NCBI GenBank assembly: GCA_030430165.1
Contig: JAUIGL010000001.1
Coordinates: 1-64,000 of the forward strand
Direction of reading: 5' to 3'
Origin: a bacterium
Lineage (GTDB): Bacteria > Desulfobacterota > Binatia > HRBIN30 > CADEER01
Length of the DNA: 64,000 nt
Part shown: positions 16,407 through 23,956 of the stretch, in pieces
Layout of the letters: each line of letters begins with the position of its first letter
Position numbering within the stretch: the stretch's first letter is position 1
The notes under the pieces: generated by a model
What the model was told of the DNA's origin: nothing
The model's database searches: none
What the model saw: only the letters and a program-made list of their open reading frames with translations
Program-made: the position numbers and the translations under genes

Positions 16407-16982
16407 TCAGCTGGTGCTCCGCGGCAGCATCGGCAGCAGCCGCCGGCGGTCGCCGAGCTGCTCTTCCAGCTCGCTGAACCGGCGCAGTGCGTTTTCCTCA
16501 CAGCGGATTCGGACCGCGAGTAGGCAGGCGTTGAGCAGCGAAAAGCTGACCGCGGTCCACCAGGCGCCATGGATCATCGGCAGGGCGATACCCTCGAGAA
16601 TGACCGCCAGATAGTTGGGGTGGCGTACGAAACGGTAGGGGCCGCTGGTGATCACCGGCTCCCCCGGGACGACGACGACGCGCACGTTCCACCGATTGCC
16701 GAGCGTGCGAATTGCCCAGTAGCGCAACGCCTGGGCGAGGCCGGCTATTGCAAGCATCGGATATCCCACAGCCGGGTCGAACGGTCTTTGCAGCCACCAG
16801 ACCTCGGCGGCGCACGCCACCAGAAACGCGATGTGCAGGACTCTCATCCAGCCGAAGTGCTGTTGACCGACCTCGAAGCCGCCGTGGGCGAGCGCCCATT
16901 CGCGGTTGCGGCGACTGATGCGGAGCTCGATCAGGCGCTCGACCGCAACCGCGGTGAGTAGCGCGAAATACGGGGCTACCAT
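16407..16982 (-). CDS. Isoprenylcysteine-carboxyl-methyltransferase-like O-methyltransferase
   Basis: 191 residues of the ICMT family with several helices. Landmarks: 'RYWAIRTLGNRWNVRVVVVPG', 'GPYRFVRHPNYLAVILEGIALPMI' (the R-H-P-N-Y core that binds SAM) and 'RIRCEENAL'. Exactly this class (SrsB in Streptomyces, BpsB in Bacillus) sits next to type III PKS genes and O-methylates alkylpyrones or alkylresorcinols. The ATG at 16982 overlaps the PKS end by seven bases, so expression is coupled. A much longer open frame continues upstream, but it is antisense to other genes and lacks membrane character. Confidence 0.87.
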   Translation of the reverse strand: MVAPYFALLTAVAVERLIELRISRRNREWALAHGGFEVGQQHFGWMRVLHIAFLVACAAEVWWLQRPFDPAVGYPMLAIAGLAQALRYWAIRTLGNRWNVRVVVVPGEPVITSGPYRFVRHPNYLAVILEGIALPMIHGAWWTAVSFSLLNACLLAVRIRCEENALRRFSELEEQLGDRRRLLPMLPRSTS

Positions 16983-18025
16983 TGCAGCAGAACCATTTCG
17001 GCGCAGAACCCCGGTCCCATCGCCAGCATGAGCCCGAAGTCGCCGCGCCGCGGCCGGCGTTGCGCGATCGTGTCCTGGAGCACCATGAGCACCGAGACGC
17101 TCGACAAGTTTCCGTGGCGTTCCAGGCTCTTCCAGGTCAGCTCCAATGCATCGGGCGCCAGGTCGAGCGCATCTTCGAATGCTTCCAGTACCTTTGGTCC
17201 GCCCGAGTGGAAGACGAAGTGATCGATGTCGCTGAGCTCGAGCTCGTGCTCGGCGAGAAAGAGGTCGACGTTCGAACGGATCTGTTCGCGAACCAGATTG
17301 GGAACACCCGCGTTGAGGACGATCCGGAACCCTTCGTCGCCCACTTTCCAGCCCATGACCGACTCGGTCTGAGGAAACAGTACCGAGCGACTGGCGACCA
17401 CCCGTGCGCCGTTGCCGGTGCGTTCGGCTCCGGCCATGACCACCGCTGCGGCGCCGTCGCCGAACAGCCCGCTGGCGATCATGTTGGCCACCGAATGGTC
17501 GTCGCGTTGCAGAGTCAGACTGCACAGCTCGACGGCGACGAGGACCGCGATCTGATCTGGAAACGCTTTGAGATAGTCGCCGACGCGGGCGACTCCGGCG
17601 GCTCCGGCGACGCAGCCCAGCCCGAACATTGGGGTGCGTTTGACGTCGCTGCGCAATCCCATTCGATTTACCAGGGCGGTGTCGATCGAGGGTACGGCGA
17701 TTCCGGTGACCGAGGTGAAGAAGATGTGATCGATTTGCTCGGGTAGAATGCGGGCTTGGCCGAGGCCGTCCCACAACGCCTCCTCGGCGAGCTCGGTGGC
17801 GCAACGGATGTACGCATCGTTGGTCGCGCTGAAGCTCGACAACGTTTCGTACTGGTCGAGCGGTAGTGCCAAGTGGCGTCCGCGGACGCGAACGGCGTCG
17901 TGCAGCCGGGCGAGCCGGCCGTTGGTTCGGCGGTCCGGCCTCCACGCCCCCTGAAGAGCCGCCAGGAGCTTGTCCTGCGAATAGTAGTGTGCCGGCAGCG
18001 CCCGGCCTACGGATTGAATTTGCAT
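16976..18025 (-). CDS. Type III polyketide synthase (alkylresorcinol/alkylpyrone type)
   Basis: 349 residues from ATG 18025, the family's usual size. The Cys-His-Asn triad is visible: Cys138 in MFGLGCVAGAAGVAR, His273 in 'HFVFHSGGPKVLEAF' and Asn306 in 'ERHGNLSSVSVL'. 'GLFGDGAAAVVM' and the C-terminal 'GPGFCAEMVLLQW' (GFGPG-type loop) are also standard. It would extend a long-chain acyl-CoA with malonyl-CoA to an alkylpyrone or alkylresorcinol. A longer in-frame extension upstream is ignored because the family begins at MQIQSVGRALP. It is the first gene of the operon running down to 12856. Confidence 0.93.
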   Translation of the reverse strand: MQIQSVGRALPAHYYSQDKLLAALQGAWRPDRRTNGRLARLHDAVRVRGRHLALPLDQYETLSSFSATNDAYIRCATELAEEALWDGLGQARILPEQIDHIFFTSVTGIAVPSIDTALVNRMGLRSDVKRTPMFGLGCVAGAAGVARVGDYLKAFPDQIAVLVAVELCSLTLQRDDHSVANMIASGLFGDGAAAVVMAGAERTGNGARVVASRSVLFPQTESVMGWKVGDEGFRIVLNAGVPNLVREQIRSNVDLFLAEHELELSDIDHFVFHSGGPKVLEAFEDALDLAPDALELTWKSLERHGNLSSVSVLMVLQDTIAQRRPRRGDFGLMLAMGPGFCAEMVLLQW

Positions 18026-18142
18026 GGATCGCTCTCGTGTTCCCTCTCGGACCCGCGTGGGATCGGTTTTGAGGACTCGAAGAGCAACCGTCGTGCCAGG
18101 GGCGGCGAGTGGGGCTCGGTCCGCTGACGGTTGGCACTCCCC

Positions 18143-18210
18143 CGGCCGCCCTACGCTCGATGCGGGGCGGTCTGCAATTGGTTGCAGGGTCTTTTTGGGA
18201 GGCAGGCGTA
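18143..18210. repeat. Intergenic repeat with palindrome, copy 1 (left edge of phosphonate island)
   Basis: About 65 bases very similar to 25891-25956, in the same orientation. The core is CTACGCTCGATGCGGGGCGG followed by the dyad CTGCAATTGGTTGCAG (18172-18187). It lies in the 214-base spacer between the divergent PKS and PhyH genes, about 120-190 bases upstream of the PKS start and 30-100 upstream of the PhyH start. It could be a regulator site, a hairpin or a remnant mobile repeat. Confidence 0.7.
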
Positions 18211-18239
18211 TTAGAGCCCAGTCGAACTGAAACTGGTAG

Positions 18240-19028
18240 ATGGCGCTTGGTTCGCTTATGGTTTCCGCGATGAGTCTGATCACCGCTGCCGAGAGCGATG
18301 CTTACGCGCGCGATGGCTTTCTGGTCGTCCGTTCCATGTATGACCGTGACGAGATCGGGCGCTTGGCAGGGTGGGTGGACGAGTTGGCGTCGCGTCCCGT
18401 CCAACCCGGCGCATTGATGGTGTATCTCGAGGACGACCGCAAGGTTCCCGGAAAGAGAATTCTGTCGCGAATCGAGAATTTCGTCGACGAGCACGAGGAC
18501 TTGCGCGCGCTCGTCTACGCACCCGCGATGTTCTCCAGAGTCGAGGCCCTCCTCGGCGAGACACCGGTTCTTTTCAAGGACAAAATCAACTTCAAGCTCG
18601 GGGGCGCCGGTGGTTTCGAGGCTCACCAGGACATCCAGCCGGGCTGGGACGACTACGCGCCATTCTTTCTCTCCGCACTGGTGACGATCGATCCGAGCAC
18701 GGAGATCAACGGTTGTCTCGAGCTGGCGGCGGGCCATCACAGGCGCGGCATGCTCGGTGAGAAGTGGAAGCCGCTCACCGAGTCGCAACTCGAGGGGGTG
18801 GTATTCGAACCCTATGCCACAGAGCCCGGCGACGTGGTCTTTTTCGACTGTTTCGTGCCGCACCGATCGGCGCCGAACCCAGGCGACACGGCGCGGCGCA
18901 ACCTCTACCTGACGTTCAACCGAGCCTCCGACGGCGATCACCGTCGTCGCTACTTCGCCGACAAGCGACGCAGTTATCCTCCCGACTGCGAACGCGAGCC
19001 CGGACGCAGTTACTCGTTTCGCGTTTGA
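18240..19028 (+). CDS. Phytanoyl-CoA dioxygenase (PhyH) family Fe(II)/2-oxoglutarate oxygenase
   Basis: 262 residues, or 252 from the ATG at 18270, which aligns better with the 'AYARDGFLVV' start of the family. The iron triad is present: HQD (His129, Asp131) and His208 in 'DCFVPHRSAP'; Arg219/220 probably bind 2-oxoglutarate. PhyH enzymes hydroxylate phosphonates in several pathways (TmpA/PhnY* for AEP-type compounds). With a complete AEP-making operon facing it, hydroxylation of 2-aminoethylphosphonate or its lipid is the leading guess. Its end overlaps the convergent CDP-alcohol transferase gene by 19 bases. Confidence 0.85.
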   Translation: MALGSLMVSAMSLITAAESDAYARDGFLVVRSMYDRDEIGRLAGWVDELASRPVQPGALMVYLEDDRKVPGKRILSRIENFVDEHEDLRALVYAPAMFSRVEALLGETPVLFKDKINFKLGGAGGFEAHQDIQPGWDDYAPFFLSALVTIDPSTEINGCLELAAGHHRRGMLGEKWKPLTESQLEGVVFEPYATEPGDVVFFDCFVPHRSAPNPGDTARRNLYLTFNRASDGDHRRRYFADKRRSYPPDCEREPGRSYSFRV

Positions 19029-19708
19029 CCGGACTTGGCGCCGCTTGTGGTCGCGCGCCACCACAAGACCAGGAGCGACATCCAAAACAGTTGGGCTCCC
19101 GCCGCCGCTCCGTACAGAAACCAACGCAGTCGGTCGGCGAGTGCGAAGGCCAGGACGATCACCGAGGAGTCGCGTCCGCTCAGGACCTCCACGTAGGTTT
19201 GGATGCGCGCCATGAGGGGAGATACGTCGTCCTGCGTGAACACCCGCCGCTCGAGATAGGTAACGATCGCGAACGTGACGAGCACCCCGATCACCAGTAC
19301 GAATCCCGGAACGACTGCTGCTGCGGTGCCTTGGTTGCGGCTCACGGCGACCGCGATGCCGACGAACACGGCGATGTGGGAAAGCGTGTCCGTCGTGTTG
19401 TCGAGCATCTCGCCCCACTCCGAGAACTGGCTCTTCAAGCGCGCCAGCTCACCGTCGACGTCGTCGAGTACGACGGAGAGCTGTAGGAGAAGGCCGCCCT
19501 GGACGGCATCCCAGTAGCCGCCTTGCGCAATCATCGCGCCTGCGAGAAGACCGAGGCACCCAGACGCGATGGTCACCTGGTTCGGGGTGATCTGCGTCTG
19601 CGCCAGCACCAAGGTGATGGGGCGTGAGAGGTATCGATTGAAATAGCGGTCGACGTAGCCGTCCCGGGGGTTGCTGAGACGTTGCAACGCTTCCCAGTCT
19701 TCGCGCAT
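19010..19708 (-). CDS. CDP-alcohol phosphatidyltransferase
   Basis: 232 residues with five or six helices. The full CDP-OH-P signature DxxDGxxARx8GxxxDxxxD is present: DDVDGELAR, eight residues, then GEMLDNTTD. A GAGGAGGT site five bases before the ATG at 19708 fixes the start; the longer form (19726) is less likely. The N-terminus 'RYFNRYLSRPITLVLAQTQI' and 'TPNQVTIAS' resembles DIPP-synthase/archaetidyl-type members. It would join a CDP-activated head group to an alcohol, or the reverse. As last gene of the phosphonate operon, the predicted product is a phosphonolipid or an inositol-type phosphodiester. Confidence 0.9.
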   Translation of the reverse strand: MREDWEALQRLSNPRDGYVDRYFNRYLSRPITLVLAQTQITPNQVTIASGCLGLLAGAMIAQGGYWDAVQGGLLLQLSVVLDDVDGELARLKSQFSEWGEMLDNTTDTLSHIAVFVGIAVAVSRNQGTAAAVVPGFVLVIGVLVTFAIVTYLERRVFTQDDVSPLMARIQTYVEVLSGRDSSVIVLAFALADRLRWFLYGAAAGAQLFWMSLLVLWWRATTSGAKSGQTRNE

Positions 19709-19716
19709 CGACCTCC

Positions 19717-20484
19717 TCACGTGCATGCCTCGATGCGCGGCAGGATCTCATTGCGGGCGCGCTCGACATCGTCCGGAAAGTCGATCTCGATCCATGCCAG
19801 ATCGTCGACGTGCTCGAAGCCGAAGTTGGCGCGCGCGAACAGCGCGGGGAATACGGATTCGTACTCCCTGCCACGCCCGCCGCTCGCCAACACCGAAGTC
19901 GTGAGCTCCTGCAGGGCGACTCTCGCTTGCGCGCCGACTTTCCAGAACCCCACCGACTCGCCAATCGCATCGTACGCAGCGACGCCCTGCGGTGGCACGA
20001 GCGCTTCGCCCGCTCGCCGCCGCACGATGTCCCAGATCCGTCCGTCGTTGGCGCAAAGGATCATTTCTTCCCCGCTGCCCGTGACCCGACCGTCGAGCAA
20101 GGCGCAGTTCCTCGCGCCGGATCCGACGAGCCGACCAAGCACCTCCGGGTGGAACAGCACGTCGGCATCGAGGATGAGAAGATCGCCCGCGCCGACTCCA
20201 CGCAGCCCGTGCGCCAGCGACACGATCGACCCTTCTCGGTAGTCTGGGTTGTGTACGTAACTGACCGGCATGCGGCCGACCGCGTTGCCGGCATGGGCCT
20301 CGAGCGATGCGGCTTCGTGGCCGACGACGATGGTCGTCCGCTCGATCCCGGCTTCGGCCAAGGCGCCGAGCATCCGATCCAGAACCGTGTGCTCTCCTAT
20401 CCGCACCAGGCACTTGGGCTCGCCGCGAAGGGAAGTGCCGAGCCGGCGTCCCACGCCGGCAGCGAGGATGAGTGCGTTCGTCAT
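19717..20484 (-). CDS. Nucleotidyltransferase (NTP_transferase family), CDP-activating
   Basis: 255 residues. The N-terminus 'ALILAAGVGRRLG' followed by 'EPKCLVRIGEHTVLDRML' is the canonical nucleotide-binding motif; 'LLILDADVLFHPEVLGRL' supplies the metal-binding Asp. The C-terminus 'WIEIDFPDDVERARNEILPRI' is typical of LicC/IPCT-like cytidylyltransferases. This is the second nucleotidyltransferase of the island; the other is fused to PEP mutase and has a more degenerate P-loop. Paired with the downstream CDP-alcohol transferase it resembles a split IPCT-DIPPS, so its substrate could be AEP or an inositol-phosphate-like alcohol. Confidence 0.85.
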   Translation of the reverse strand: MTNALILAAGVGRRLGTSLRGEPKCLVRIGEHTVLDRMLGALAEAGIERTTIVVGHEAASLEAHAGNAVGRMPVSYVHNPDYREGSIVSLAHGLRGVGAGDLLILDADVLFHPEVLGRLVGSGARNCALLDGRVTGSGEEMILCANDGRIWDIVRRRAGEALVPPQGVAAYDAIGESVGFWKVGAQARVALQELTTSVLASGGRGREYESVFPALFARANFGFEHVDDLAWIEIDFPDDVERARNEILPRIEACT

Positions 20485-20539
20485 TCTGCCTCAGCGGCTG
20501 TGGCTCGAAGGGCTCGCGCGACCCCGAGATACAAAGGCG

Positions 20540-21628
20540 TCATGGCTCGTTCCTCCTGTGATCGCCCGCTGCTGCGCATACACGGTTCGCGACGTCGCGC
20601 TGGTCGGGATCTCCGCCGCTACCAAGCGCCTGCTCCGACCCACGGCCGAGCTCGCGCAGAGAGCCTGCGCCAAGAGCCAATCCGACGAGAGCGACCAGAA
20701 TGTCACCGCCGCGTAGGATGGACGCGATCACCAATCCCGCCGCAGGGTCACCGGCAACTAGCTTGCCGACAGCGACCAGGGCACCTTCCTGGGTGCCGAG
20801 ATCGGCTGGGACGAAGAAGAGCGCTGAGCGGACGAGCAGCGCGAACGCCGCGATGCCTGCCGCGTCGGCGATCCCGACCTGCGAGCCGAGAAAATAGAAG
20901 GTCAGCCACACGATGGCGCCCTCAGCGCACCATTCTCCAAACGTCGACAATACCGACAGCAGGAAGCGCCCGCGGTTTGCGCCGTAGTACGACAGGATGA
21001 GGTCTTCGATCTCGCCGAGCTGACGCAGGGCTTCGGAGGGTTGTGTCTGGAGGCGAGCGGGCCAGCGCCGGCTCAGCAGACGGGCCGTTCTCGACAACAG
21101 TCGGAGCTTCTGCACGGCAAAGAATCCGAGCGCCGACAAGGCAAAGATCGCCAGTGTGGCCAAAGCCGGAACCCGGACGCTGGAGTCGCCGCTTTCGTTC
21201 ACCCAGAGAGAGGCTAGCCCAATCGTACAAAAGCCGAGGACCGCGAAGAGGTCGGTCATGCGCGTCACGACCAACGATGCCGCGACATCACGCAGCCGTA
21301 GCCCATAGTCGCGCTTGAGCAGTCCGGCTTTGACCGGCTCGCCCCCCAGACCGGCGAGCGGCGTGAGCCGTTCGACCGCTACGCCAATCAGGTGAATCCG
21401 GCACACACGGGCAAACCAGATCGGCGTCGCAGCGATAGAGGGAATGACCAGGAACCAGGACAGGATCCCCGCCAGGCGCCCTGTCCAATACACCAACAAC
21501 AGACACGAGACCCCGAGGACTCCCAGGGTTCGAAAGTGATCGGCGACGACATGGAGATCGATCGGCGCGAGAGCAAGGACGGCTGCCGCCAGGGCGAGGC
21601 CGATGACGAGGGGCCACAACCGTTTCAT
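20540..21628 (-). CDS. Lysylphosphatidylglycerol-synthase-type integral membrane protein (UPF0104)
   Basis: 362 residues with about eight helices. The UPF0104 landmarks are 'LTPLAGLGGEPVKAGLLKRD', 'VTRMTDLFAVLGF' and 'FFVPADLGTQEGALVAV' (the conserved P-x-x-x-G-x-x-E). Family members include the flippase/synthase domain of MprF and many uncharacterised lipid or glycan transporters. Between phosphonate genes its likely job is moving or handling the phosphonolipid at the inner membrane. The last 30 residues are polar. Confidence 0.82.
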   Translation of the reverse strand: MKRLWPLVIGLALAAAVLALAPIDLHVVADHFRTLGVLGVSCLLLVYWTGRLAGILSWFLVIPSIAATPIWFARVCRIHLIGVAVERLTPLAGLGGEPVKAGLLKRDYGLRLRDVAASLVVTRMTDLFAVLGFCTIGLASLWVNESGDSSVRVPALATLAIFALSALGFFAVQKLRLLSRTARLLSRRWPARLQTQPSEALRQLGEIEDLILSYYGANRGRFLLSVLSTFGEWCAEGAIVWLTFYFLGSQVGIADAAGIAAFALLVRSALFFVPADLGTQEGALVAVGKLVAGDPAAGLVIASILRGGDILVALVGLALGAGSLRELGRGSEQALGSGGDPDQRDVANRVCAAAGDHRRNEP

Positions 21629-21710
21629 GGTGTCGCGGGGCCGCGGGGGAGACGTTCAACTTTCATAGCGTGCTCAGCTACTCGGAGGGGAAGATTCTCG
21701 CCCAGCGGGC

Positions 21711-22796
21711 TCACCGAGCGCCCGCCTTGGCGAGGATCTTGCGCAGTTCCTCGCCAAGGCGCTCGAGATCGGCAGTGGTGATGTCTCCCATCGCTGAGAT
21801 TCGAAACGCCTCCGCCGCAAGCTTCCCTCGCCCGGCGTAGATGACAAACCCCCGAGCCTTGAGAGCATCGTGCAACTTGCTATAGGCAAGCCGCCCCTGC
21901 AAGTTGAACGCCTCGAGCACGCATGATCTCTCGCTCTCCGGCAGCAAGGACTCGACTCCAATCTCACTCAAGGCTGCGTGGATCGCCCCCATCCGCTCGG
22001 CGAACAGCGCGTTGCGCGCGCGCCACCCGCCAGCATCGAAGAATTCGTCCAATGCGGCCTCGAGTGCGTACAGAGTCTGGATCGATTGCGTAAAGGGAGT
22101 GCTGCCAGCATCCTGATGATTCAGGTACGTCGCCAAGTCGAGGTAGACGGAACGCTTCGCGCTCTCCGCCAATCCAGATCTCCTCACGATGACGAACGCC
22201 ACGCCGGGTGCTCCGTGTAGGCATTTGTTGGCAGTGCCCGCGCATGCAGCGATTGGCCAGTCGCCGAAGTCGATCTCTTCGGCGCCAAAGCTGCTGACGG
22301 CATCGAGCAGGAGGGACACGCCGTGCCTCTTGCAGACCTCGGCAAGTAGCGCGATTCGGTTCAATCGCCCGGTTGTCGTCTCGTGGTGCACCACGCTCAC
22401 ATGCGTGTAGCTCTTCTCTCCGAGCGCGGCGTCGAGAGCGTCCGCATCGGGAGCGGCAAGCCAGTCGGTGGTAAGTCGGTCGAGCTCGATCCCGTTGGCC
22501 TCGGCGATGAGGCTCATTCGCTCCCCATATACCCCGTTCTCGATCGACAGGAGGCGCCCGCCCCGCGGTACGCAGCTGGAAATCATCGCCTCGACTGCCG
22601 CGGTACCCGATCCGGTGAGCAACACAGACCCCCACACCGCGTCGTCTAGGCCATAGACTGCCAGCAAACCTCGGCGCACTGCATGCTGCAGTCGTGCAAA
22701 CTCGGGCTCTCGGTGACAGATGTCGGGTTGCGCGAGGGCCGCTCGTACGCGCCCGCTGAGGTTGACCGGTCCCGGGTTGAGCAAGACCGTTCTCAT
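21711..22796 (-). CDS. phnW: 2-aminoethylphosphonate-pyruvate transaminase
   Basis: 361 residues, matching PhnW. Signatures: 'LLNPGPVNLSGRVRAAL', 'VLLTGSGTAAVEAMI', 'DAVSSFGAEEIDF' (PLP-binding Asp) and the Schiff-base Lys191 in 'AGTANKCLHGAPGV'. In biosynthesis it runs from phosphonoacetaldehyde to 2-aminoethylphosphonate, using alanine as donor. The start overlaps the decarboxylase stop by four bases, which puts it in the biosynthetic rather than the degradative setting: no phosphonatase (PhnX) is nearby. Confidence 0.94.
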   Translation of the reverse strand: MRTVLLNPGPVNLSGRVRAALAQPDICHREPEFARLQHAVRRGLLAVYGLDDAVWGSVLLTGSGTAAVEAMISSCVPRGGRLLSIENGVYGERMSLIAEANGIELDRLTTDWLAAPDADALDAALGEKSYTHVSVVHHETTTGRLNRIALLAEVCKRHGVSLLLDAVSSFGAEEIDFGDWPIAACAGTANKCLHGAPGVAFVIVRRSGLAESAKRSVYLDLATYLNHQDAGSTPFTQSIQTLYALEAALDEFFDAGGWRARNALFAERMGAIHAALSEIGVESLLPESERSCVLEAFNLQGRLAYSKLHDALKARGFVIYAGRGKLAAEAFRISAMGDITTADLERLGEELRKILAKAGAR

Positions 22797-23956
22797 CGTC
22801 GGCCCGCCGTCTCGATATGTGACATGAATCTCGCCCGAATCTCGACCGGGGGGATGGAAGGTCTAGGTAGATTCTCGATCGTTCCGGTTCGTGTTTTCAG
22901 ATGGGCGAAAACCGGACCAGCGACACCACGCTCGTTCAGGATCGCATTCATGTCGGTCAGGTCATCCGTTGCCCACGCTTGACCATAGCCGGTGGCCACG
23001 GCGATCTTGGCAAAGTCGGTCCCCGGCGACACCGTATGCTGGCCACCGGTCGAGTCGTGCGCTTCGTTGTCGAGCAATAGATGAACCAGATTGCGAGGGT
23101 GGTACGCGCCTATGGTGGCCAGATTCCCCATGCGCATCAGAGCGGCGCCGTCGCCGTCGACTACGATCACTCTCAGTTCCGGACGGGCCAGCGCGAGGCC
23201 GAGGCCGAGCGAAGACGCGCATCCCATCGAGCCGACCATGTAGAAGTGGTTGGGACGGTCGTCGAGAGCGTAGAGCTCCCGCCCGGTATATCCGGTGGTG
23301 GCGACGACGGCGGAATCAGCCGGGTCGGTGGCGGCGAGAAGCTCGGACAACACTGCCTGCCTGGTCGGCCGTTCCGCCGCCGACCGCGTGTGCCCCGCGC
23401 CGAGGATCTCGATCGCCGCCTTCGACTGGTGCGGTGGTTGCACCGCGAGAGGGTGCGGCTGGCATGTACCCTTCTGCATGATCAGTGCATAGGGCAGGCC
23501 CTCGTTCCTGTGCGCCTCTTCGACCCGCTCGAGTGCGCCCGGGATTCCAGCCGCGGTATCGGGAAAGGGAGAGCGCGGTACGCTCATCGTGTCGAACAAC
23601 TGTCCGGTGATCCGCCCCATCAAGGCATGCTGCGGCTCGTCCCACGTGCCCGGGGCGCCCCTGTGGGTGCAGACGACGAGGATCGGGATGCGGAACGTGT
23701 AGGTCAGGGAGGTCAGCGGGCTTACCGCGTTGCCGAGGCCCGAGTTCTGCATCATGGCGACGGCTCGGCGACCGCCCAGCACAGCGCCTGCGGCGGTTGC
23801 CACCGCATCCCCTTCGTTAGCAGCCGACAAGTAGCAGAGGTTGGGCTCGTTGATGACGTAGTTGATGAACGGCTTCAGGTAGGAACAGGGCACGCCCGCG
23901 TAAAAATCGAACCCGTGGGCGCTGGCGGCATCGACGAAGTCCTTGGCGTGGATCAT
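22793..23956 (-). CDS. ppd: Phosphonopyruvate decarboxylase
   Basis: 387 residues, thiamine-diphosphate dependent. The N-terminal Pyr domain shows '[15 protein letters not shown]' and '[14 protein letters not shown]' (catalytic Glu). The C-terminal PP domain has '[14 protein letters not shown]' and '[14 protein letters not shown]', the GDG...NN thiamine-binding motif. It decarboxylates phosphonopyruvate to phosphonoacetaldehyde, the irreversible step that pulls the PEP mutase reaction forward. It is coupled by ATGA overlaps to the mutase upstream and PhnW downstream. Confidence 0.95.
   Translation of the reverse strand: MIHAKDFVDAASAHGFDFYAGVPCSYLKPFINYVINEPNLCYLSAANEGDAVATAAGAVLGGRRAVAMMQNSGLGNAVSPLTSLTYTFRIPILVVCTHRGAPGTWDEPQHALMGRITGQLFDTMSVPRSPFPDTAAGIPGALERVEEAHRNEGLPYALIMQKGTCQPHPLAVQPPHQSKAAIEILGAGHTRSAAERPTRQAVLSELLAATDPADSAVVATTGYTGRELYALDDRPNHFYMVGSMGCASSLGLGLALARPELRVIVVDGDGAALMRMGNLATIGAYHPRNLVHLLLDNEAHDSTGGQHTVSPGTDFAKIAVATGYGQAWATDDLTDMNAILNERGVAGPVFAHLKTRTGTIENLPRPSIPPVEIRARFMSHIETAGRR

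Noticed and set aside
16407-19418. A 1003-codon open frame on the minus strand covering methyltransferase, PKS and PhyH regions
   Set aside because: Only its last ~190 codons have membrane and family character (ICMT). The rest is antisense to the PKS and PhyH genes and is Arg-rich shadow sequence common in high-GC DNA.
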